Below are positions 58,085 through 64,000 of a stretch of DNA of 64,000 nucleotides, one piece after another (positions within the stretch are counted from its first letter, which is position 1; every line of letters begins with the position of its first letter). The DNA is taken from contig JABAKD010000025.1 in assembly GCA_012845835.1 (NCBI GenBank), positions 10,049,779-10,113,778 on the forward strand. The letters are read 5' to 3'. Below the pieces are notes generated by a model. The model was given only the letters and a program-made list of their open reading frames with translations, made no database searches and had not been told where the DNA came from. The position numbers and the translations under genes are program-made. This DNA is from Undaria pinnatifida (lineage: Eukaryota; Sar; Phaeophyceae; Laminariales; Alariaceae).

Positions 58085-58940
58085 GCGCGCGCCATATGTA
58101 ACGTGTGTACGAGCAACAGCCACCTCGCCCTCAGCCCATCTTTATGGCGTTCTCCAACAACCTAACAACCCGACTTTTACTCCTTGTGCTGGAACCCGAC
58201 AGCCCCACTTTTATCTGCTTGCCCCGAACGCAACAACCCAACCTTCACAGCGTGCGCCGAACCTGAATGCACTTTGTATACGAACAAAAACCACCCGGTC
58301 CCCACCCCAGCTGTACTGATTGAGCCAATGCCAACAGATCGACTTTATTGCGCGCGCCAATACCAAAGCAACGTGACTTTCCTGCTTGCGTCAAAGCCAA
58401 TAGCACTACTCCGGTCGCATGGTGTCAAACCCAAACCTCCCATCATACTGCATGCGTCGAAGCTCAACACCCTAACGTGACCGCTTGAGCACCAAGCAAC
58501 ACAAAACCTCAACTACATTGCTTGTGCCAATTTCAACAACCAAACCTTACCGCTAGCACCAAATTTTAACCGCTGGAGCCAAACCCTACCGCTAGAACCA
58601 AATCCGTTAACCCAAAGAGCCATCCCGCGCTAAGGCGTGCCGCACAAATTTCTGAGTTCTTAACCTGATAGCTCAACACCTCACCCGAACCATGACTTTG
58701 AAGACTCCTCGTTCGCGCGATATGTCTACGCGCTAGTCCCAAAAACCAACGCACGCGAGCCTCGTAAAATTATCATACTCTAGCTGATAGTTCCGCGTTG
58801 GAGAGGCTCAACCGGACAGGTACATTATTCGTTAATCCAAAAACTGCAACCCTTACCGTGGAATGGCTCCTAACTTCACAGCGTGTGCGCCAAACCAAGT
58901 TTAACCCAGCCTTACCGCGTCGTGCGCCAAAATTCTCCAA
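58085..58940. repeat. Degenerate ACCCAACCTTACAGCGTGCGCC repeats
   Basis: Phrases such as 'AACCCGACTTTTACTCC', 'AACCCAACCTTCACAGCGTG', 'GCCAAACCTTACCGCTAGC' and 'CAACCAAACCTTACCGC' recur every 35-45 bases to 58620, then again at 58870-58940. 58801-58868 is a single relative of the 107-bp repeat. Confidence 0.6.
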
Positions 58941-58942
58941 AG

Positions 58943-59288
58943 GTTTCCGCGGTGGGAACGGTGTACTGCAACCCGGTTCACCTCTTGGTCACCGTCTCGC
59001 AGTGGCACCGCGCCTTGCGCGTTCGTTGCTACGACTTTTTGAGCGGCGAAACGAGGGAGGCCAAGCGGCCGGCCCCTGATGAAGACGCGGAGATTATAAT
59101 GGAGTTTCAGGTAAGGACCGACATACACGACGCGTAACGCATACCAGGTATGAAGGGGGTATTAAGTAAACCGTTAATAGTGTTTGTTCAGTTGATCGGG
59201 GTTTTTGTCGTTACTTCGCTTCACGGCATTCAGGGAGACGAGATGGAGAACATATGGCCAAACTGTATTTTTTATGGGAGGTGCGGGG
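58943..59288 (+). CDS. Two internal exons, beta-rich protein
   Basis: Exon 58943-59110 (after gccaaaattctccaaag) reads VSAVGTVYCNPVHLLVTVSQ, WHRALRVRCYDFLSGETREA, KRPAPDEDAEIIMEFQ and ends at a perfect CAG|GTAAGG donor in phase 0. Exon 59234-59288 (after cttcacggcattcag) reads GDEMENIWPNCIFYGRCG and ends at G|GTAAGC with one base left. The intron is 123 bases. LLVTV..LRVRCYDFLSGE alternates like beta strands and resembles the pattern in the exons at 28722 and 37540, so a repeated beta domain is possible (inference). The frame may start earlier (58882). Family not recognised. Confidence 0.68.
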
Positions 59289-59369
59289 GTAAGCGCCGCC
59301 TGCGTGCGGGTTCGGCAGCGTATGCTCGTGAGATCGGACGCTCGGTACCTAAGCCAGCCAAGCACAGCC

Positions 59370-59512
59370 ACCCCAGCCCAACCCAACCCAGCCCAACCCA
59401 ACCCAACTCAATCCAACCCAACCCAACCCAACCCAACCCAACCCAACCCAACCCAACCCAACCCAACCCAACCCAACCCAACCCAACCTAACCTAACCTC
59501 ACCCAAGCATCA
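59370..59512. repeat. CCCAA pentanucleotide array
   Basis: About 25 CCCAA units with CCCAG and CCTAA variants at the edges, just downstream of the exon at 59234. Confidence 0.97.
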
Positions 59513-59800
59513 ACTACTGTCATGCACGGACATGATTCATATCAATTTTTGCCCATGCAAACGGAGTTCACTAGGAACCCTCACCCGCGTGTTACCGCAT
59601 CATAGTATCATAGCATCATGACACTTTCGTGCAAAGTTTCGTGGTGGACCGAATGAACACGCGGAAGAGACGACAATCACAGCGTTGCCGCCAGAAGGTT
59701 ATTTCCTGTAGCATTCAAGTTGTGCTGACAAAAACACGCAGAGAACGACCGTTTCACCCCTTCATGGCAGGACGCTTCGACCCAAAATTTGCCATAACCT
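59513..59800. other. No recognised gene
   Basis: A minus-strand frame (59677-59958) is open but unsupported. Confidence 0.4.
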
Positions 59801-59803
59801 AAC

Positions 59804-60043
59804 GTGGTAGTCATTATCCGCGTACGGAATGTCGCTGGATGGTTATTTCCCCGGCAAAAAAAGACTCGCGGTGCGCCAGCGCAAAAGCGGGAAATGACGA
59901 GCGAAACGCCGTCGTTTTTGGATGATGGTTCTATTCCATTACCTTTTTGGCTATCCAACAGTGAGCGAGCAGCATGGGCTTCAACATCGATTGCTCACCA
60001 AACATTCCCCGAAATAAGCAGGGGTTTTTCACGGGTCAGGTAG
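59804..60043 (+). CDS. Open frame, possible exon
   Basis: VVIIRVRNVAGWLFPRQKKT, RGAPAQKREMTSETPSFLDD, GSIPLPFWLSNSERAAWAST, SIAHQTFPEISRGF. 'REMTSE' is echoed by QKMTSEA at 60374, suggesting duplicated coding sequence. An AG near the start and a GT donor are not clear. Confidence 0.35.
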   Translation: MVVIIRVRNVAGWLFPRQKKTRGAPAQKREMTSETPSFLDDGSIPLPFWLSNSERAAWASTSIAHQTFPEISRGFSRVR

Positions 60044-60205
60044 ACTCAGGGTAACCCCCGCCGACCCGCGACGTTTAACAATCTCCTGAACCGACCCGAC
60101 CCGATCCGATCCGTGATATTTCAAGCACCTCTTGATTTGACCGCCACTCGACAAGTGAGGTTTTGAGAACTTGCTGACTCGTGGTCGGTGGGTCGGATCA
60201 TGACC
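60025..60205. repeat. Degenerate CCCGA-type repeat
   Basis: 'TTTTTCACGGGTCAGGTAG', 'CTGAACCGACCCGACCCG', 'TTTCAAGCACCTCTTGATT', 'GGTTTTGAGAACTTGCTG' are the phrases seen at array flanks, with a period near 60. Confidence 0.7.
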
Positions 60206-60370
60206 ACTTTGAAAAAAACTGTCAAAAACAAACAAACATAGGAATCAGAAAAAAAAGAACATATGTATGTATGTATTCACGAAGTGCAACTCCCTTCAGG
60301 AGCTGCTTCCGGATTATCGCTTATCTGTTTATTCCTTTGTACGTTCGCGCGGTGTCGGCTGATCGGGCAG

Positions 60371-60590
60371 AAAATGACAAGCGAAGCGAGGGACGCGCAG
60401 CTGCAAGTCGCGCTGGCTGAGCTGGTGGTGTTCGACGTCGTCGATTGTGCTTCAGCCGGACACGAGGCCAGCAGATCAGCGCCAAAGGATTATGCTTCCG
60501 AAAACGAAGGTAAATCGTTATTGCGATTTTTGTATCGGTATAACATAGCTGAAGTGTTTTCAGGACAAGTACGCCAAGCAACCTGACCTA
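60371..60590 (+). CDS. Exon pair around a 54-base intron
   Basis: Exon 60371-60509 (after gctgatcgggcag) reads KMTSEARDAQLQVALAELVV, FDVVDCASAGHEASRSAPKD, YASENE and ends GAAG|GTAAAT with one base left. After a 54-base gap a good acceptor (gctgaagtgttttcag) starts exon 60564, which in phase reads QVRQAT, TGA. The intron is a multiple of three, so retention also keeps the frame. The neighbouring frame downstream (60592-60837) is coding-like, so a frame change may be hidden here. Unknown family. Confidence 0.5.
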
Positions 60591-60591
60591 A

Positions 60592-60837
60592 AAGACAGAA
60601 TCCTATTGCGTGGATAATACACCGAAATCAAGCTTTTCCATCGCGCGTCTCTCATACCCCAACACCCTCGCAGAAAGCGCGGCAGCTGGCGTCATCGATC
60701 GACCGGTGACATGGGGCGTCAAATTCGAAGAAGAGGGGGTGGACTCTATTGCGGTCGACGCTGGCGGGGGGCAGGCTTATGAAGATCAGGTCGATCTCCA
60801 GCTGGCAGCCGCGGCAGCTCAGGTGGACAATAATTAG
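60592..60837 (+). CDS. Terminal coding stretch with a repeated QLA module
   Basis: The frame reads KTESYCVDNTPKSSFSIARL, SYPNTLAESAAAGVIDRPVT, WGVKFEEEGVDSIAVDAGGG, QAYEDQVDLQLAAAAAQVDN, N and TAG. It is normal in composition and probably continues one of the exons just upstream, but no phase-correct acceptor is obvious (CAG at 60597 is possible). A damaged second copy of its last 30 residues lies at 61427-61510 beyond the CCCGA array. Confidence 0.52.
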   Translation, partial: KTESYCVDNTPKSSFSIARLSYPNTLAESAAAGVIDRPVTWGVKFEEEGVDSIAVDAGGGQAYEDQVDLQLAAAAAQVDNN

Positions 60838-61087
60838 CCAACGCGTCTACTTGCTGGTAGGTTAGCCGGAGAATATACCGGCCTTACCAAAAATTGAGCC
60901 ATTGTGATAACGGCACGCAAGAACCACAGCAGCAAACCAATATGGGTAGGGAACGGATAGTTATCGCCCAATATACAAATCCGTTAAAAACAGGGGTTTC
61001 CCACGGCTCAGGTCGCTTGTCACGGGTCACTTGGAGTCAGGGTGATCGGACCCGGCCCGTGAGGATTGGAAACTTCCTGATCGGACC

Positions 61088-61385
61088 CCACCCGACCCGA
61101 CCCGACCCGACCTAACCGGACCCCCGACCCGACCCGACCCGACCCGACCCGACCCGACCCGACCCGACCCGACCCGACCCGACCCGACCCGACCCGACCC
61201 GACCCGACCCGACCCGACCCGACCCGACCCGACCCGACCCGACCCGACCCGACCCGACCCGACCCGACCCGACCCGACCCGACCCGACCCGACCCGACCC
61301 GACCCGACCCGACCCGACCCGACCCAACCCGACCCGATTCGTGAGATTTCGAACACCTCGTGGCCCGACCCGACCCGACTCGACC
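61088..61385. repeat. CCCGA pentanucleotide array (array 4)
   Basis: About 50 units, with an ACCTAACCGGACCCC interruption at 61110-61126. Flanks: TTTCCCACGGCTCAGGTCGC left, GTGAGATTTCGAACACCTCG right, as at the other arrays. Confidence 0.98.
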
Positions 61386-61426
61386 AGCGAGATTGTTTTG
61401 ACCCGCGAACAGCCGTGGCACTGAAG

Positions 61427-61510
61427 GGGGATTGCCAATACGTTCAGAGCCTTGTGGGGATCAAGTTGACGTCCAGCTGGCAACCGTGGTAGCTCGGGTG
61501 GGTACTGACA
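61427..61510 (+). pseudogene. Relic copy of the coding stretch ending at 60837
   Basis: 'GGGGATCAAGTTGACGTCCAGCTGGCAACCG' (shortened) reads GDQVDVQLATVVARVGTD, aligning with EDQVDLQLAAAAAQVDNN at 60.8 kb. Upstream it is not in frame. A tandem duplicate now separated by the pentamer array. Confidence 0.6.
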
Positions 61511-61574
61511 CCCGCTCCACAGGATCGAGGTACACGGTCGGTCGGCCGGTCGGTCAGTCGGTCGGTCACGGTTA

Positions 61575-61880
61575 CACAAATCTTGCGGTAGGGGAGTCAC
61601 TCTGGGCGCTTTTTCTTTCGCAGCGGGCCGGGTTCACTCGCGCGAGGTGACACCCCCAGTTCCTTGGCAGCCTTTTAAGCCTTTGCGTATTTTTTTATTT
61701 TGTTGCGATGATTAGTCCGTGGTGGAACGGTAAAAAAAAGCTACGCGCCGCGCCAGAAACAATGGCCCAAAGTCGTTTTTTTTTTTTTTTGTTTACCCGT
61801 GAGATACAGAGTCACTCGTGCGAGTCGCTCAAAAGCTTGTATCGAGGACGGGGGTAGTCCCTGTGCCATGGGCTTAGCCG
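61575..61880 (+). mobile_element. Family C element, full
   Basis: 'GCTTTTTCTTTCGCAGCGGG', 'TTCACTCGCGCGAGGTGAC', 'GTTCCTTGGCAGCCTTTTAAGCC', 'GAGATACAGAGTCACTCGTGCGAGT' and 'GACGGGGGTAGTCCC'. Confidence 0.8.
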
Positions 61881-62284
61881 CGAGTAGCTCCAAACATCAC
61901 CGAAAAAACGGAGCTTGTTGGGGAAAAAAAAAGGATACATCCCGCGGCGGTGCACATACAAAAAAAACAACAACGAAAAGCACATACACCAAGTAGGTAG
62001 CTGTGCGCGCGAGTGGCTCTCAGTCGCTGAAAACCGACGACGTAGTAATCGTGCCTCCCACCTGTCGTAGCCTTGACCACCTGTAGGTACCGGTCTCCGC
62101 AGCTTGGCTGTTTTGTTTTCTTTGTGCCCTACCCGTGTTTTCTAATTTTGTTTTTCATGCTTCCGGCCTTGCTTCGAGCTGAACAAGGGGAAGGGGGGGG
62201 GGGTAGAACTCATCGTTTAATGCATGGACATTGCCGTATTACCGTAACCCCTCTACGTCTACGACGCCGTCAAATATTTTACAC
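61881..62284. other. No recognised gene
   Basis: A-rich, then T-rich; no supported exon. A short G-run lies at 62190-62203. Confidence 0.45.
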
Positions 62285-62612
62285 ACGCGGTAGAGGCAGG
62301 GGAAGGTGGGGGGGTCACTTTTGGGGCCTTCTTTTTGCAGCTGCTCGGGGTAACTCGCGCGAGTGACCCCCCCCCCCCCGTTCTATTGCGACCTTAAGCT
62401 TCCGTGCCGTTCTAACAATTGCCTGCCGCGTGAATCCGCAACCGGGTCTGGTAAGTAACTAACTAAGCAAGTAAGCTGCACTGCGCCGAAAGAAACGCCT
62501 AGAGTGCGTTTTCCCCGTGAAGTAGTGCAGAGTTTCGCTCGTGCGAGAGGCTCGAACCCGGCAACGAAAGCGCGGGTAGCCCCTCCCTACCTTGGCCTTG
62601 GCCCATTTTGTG
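62285..62612 (+). mobile_element. Family C element, full
   Basis: 'CGCGGTAGAGGCAGGGG', 'GGGGCCTTCTTTTTGCAGC', 'GTAACTCGCGCGAGTGACCC', 'GCAGAGTTTCGCTCGTGCGAGAGGC', 'GCGGGTAGCCCCTCCCTACC'. The outer CGGTAG.. and ..CTACC give a short terminal inversion. Confidence 0.8.
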
Positions 62613-62837
62613 TATGTAACTAAAACAATGGCTTGTCACACGTCACACGATAATCTCCCTGCGTAGACCAACGCTGCAGTAAAGGGGCTACTGTTTTCGA
62701 TAACATTTGAATCAGCCAAACCGGTGTGACAACCCTATCGTAGCGACCATCTGGCAGATATCAAAGGTGTCTAGCAACCGCAGCACAGGGTCGTAACCGG
62801 GGCGGCCAAACTCTGCAGGCCGACATGAACAGCGATA

Positions 62838-63122
62838 GAGTCTTTCTACGGTAGCCCTCCCCCCCCCCCCCCCCAATAATCCTTTTAACCAACTTGTCAG
62901 TTCAGAAACCAGCTCCCCGGACGTATCTCCCGAAACACCGTGCGCCTTGCCGTCCGTCCGGATCGTCATCGTTCGCTAGTCCTATACAAACCAGCAAACG
63001 TATGAAGATACGGAGTACTATTTTTATAGGAAATCTTTCCTCGCGTCGAGCAGATACGAAACGTTCGTTAAAGCAAATCAATGGTTTTTTTGGGGGGGGG
63101 GAGGGCGTGACCTAGAATCAGC
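62838..63122 (+). mobile_element. MITE family E, copy 5
   Basis: GAGTCTTTCTACGGTAGCCC to GGGCGTGACCTAGAATCAGC, with 'CAGCTCCCCGGACGTATCTCC' and 'TCGCGTCGAGCAGATACGAA'. About 285 bp owing to longer C and G runs. Confidence 0.82.
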
Positions 63123-63359
63123 CGATAGAGCAAACTATAAAACGCGTACAAAAACAAGTAGCTCTCGTGATGGGGGGGGGGAGGTTGTGCAGCACACGGC
63201 AGGCAGCCCGGCAAGCTGCGCGCGTGTCTCACGAGATGCCCTGTGCATTGGAGCAGTTCGGCAGTAAAATGGTCGTCGGCTAACGAACGTGTTCATAACA
63301 CAGCCCGGGACACTTCGTGTGAAGGAAGCTTGCAGTTGCCTGTTTTATTCGTCAAGGGC

Positions 63360-63665
63360 TAGTAGGTTGTGGTACGGGACGCCAAATCGAGGCCACGGCA
63401 GCGGGAGTAGCCTCTCTTTCGCTCGCCTGATTGACTCTGCACCTCACAGCAAAACAGTCTTCAGGCGTTTTTTTTTTTGAACCCAGCGTACGAGCGGCTA
63501 ACCGTGCCATGGCGGTGGGTGTGTCACACCGCGAAAAGGGAATACACAGGAACCCCAAAAAACCGCAAGGGGAACAGGGGAGTCACTCGCGGGAGTGAAC
63601 CAGACCCGCTGAAAAAAAAGGCTCCAGAAAGTGACCTCCACCAACCATAGCGTTGGTCGATTTTT
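63360..63665 (-). mobile_element. Family C element, minus
   Basis: 'GGGAGTAGCCTCTCTTTCGCTCG', 'ATTGACTCTGCACCTCACAGC', 'GCAAGGGGAACAGGGG', 'GTCACTCGCGGGAGTGAACC', 'CCGCTGAAAAAAAAGG'. Confidence 0.75.
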
Positions 63666-64000
63666 TGTTTTGGGGGGGGGGGGGTAGAAATACGATATAC
63701 CCGACGTGCGAACACGATATCGATCCCTTCAATAGATCTCGAGAAAACTTCGAAGCTTTATTGCGTACGAGTAGTTCCCGGCAGTACCTTGCAGACGCCT
63801 GCGTTTTTCGTCTTGATGGGGGCAGGGGGCGTGCGTCTATTTTGCTGCGTGTCTGTGCAATGCATAAAACGAGTTGCACCCCCGGCACGATCAACAGCCG
63901 CCTGCCTCCGGTGTCCTTGTTTTGTTAAGGTGTTGTAAACACTTCAGCTGTGAGATCGATAAAATTTAGGATAGAGAGCAATGTTTTGCATGTATTGCAC
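63666..64000. other. No firm gene at the right edge
   Basis: The plus frame 63653-63928 ends NSRLPPVSLFC after RASILLRVCAMHKTSCTPGT. Mildly coding-like but without splice support. Confidence 0.35.

Overview
The window looks like nuclear DNA of a eukaryote with an inflated, repeat-rich genome and intron-rich genes. Long open frames without repeats are few. Real coding sequence shows up as short open stretches of about 50-300 bases, bounded by pyrimidine-AG acceptors and GTAAG/GTGAG-type donors. All convincing exons lie on the + strand. The only family I can name is Mpv17/PMP22. Ala/Gly/Ser/Asp/Glu-rich proteins and introns loaded with short inverted-repeat elements would fit an alga such as a brown alga or another stramenopile, but nothing here proves the lineage. 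I see no bacterial operon, rRNA, intact tRNA, CRISPR array, reverse transcriptase or transposase gene.

Layout. 0.5-3.1 kb: the last two exons of an Mpv17/PMP22 gene, whose final 2.5-kb intron is full of repeats. 3.2-15.6 kb: mostly satellite, MITE and SINE-like DNA. 15.6-17.3 kb: an acidic/Gly-rich gene 3' end, with the last two exons joined in phase. 19.1-23.0 kb: several coding-like exons, a long GGT array and a terminal-exon candidate at 22829-23035. 24-26.3 kb: a CT tract, MITEs and a 32-bp satellite. 26.97-32.8 kb: a series of exons of unrecognised protein(s), starting with a phase-matched pair around a GGGTC array. 34.2-36.6 kb: a large exon with a pentapeptide-type repeat, joined in phase to a short downstream exon. 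36.8-52.8 kb: many further exons, most of which follow one another in compatible phase, so one very large gene (or two) is possible. 58.9-61.5 kb: a last group of exons.

Between and inside these exons lie at least ten dispersed families (named here for reference): A (CTCCTC/GAGGAG-containing, about 180-280 bp), B (MITE of about 280-300 bp with ACGCGTGCTACGATAGAG termini, more than 20 copies), C (about 300 bp, with two CACTCGCGCGAGTG-type palindromes), D (tRNA-derived SINE), E (about 260-bp MITE, five copies), G, H, I, J, Q, and a 191-193-bp pogo/Tc1-like MITE with TA duplications. Tandem arrays include CCCGA, CCGTA, CCCAA and GGTGC pentamers, two unrelated 32-bp satellites, a 31-bp and a 123-bp satellite, and 15-bp minisatellites.

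Several exons are themselves duplicated or triplicated nearby (26.4/27.0, 40.0/40.2/40.4, 43.4/43.6, 45.7/60.8/61.5 kb). Exon duplication plus repeat insertion therefore seems to have built these genes. Several coding frames break, some at homopolymer runs, which suggests sequence errors or decaying exons. Exon boundaries are read by eye from one strand of genomic DNA; transcript data would be needed to fix them.
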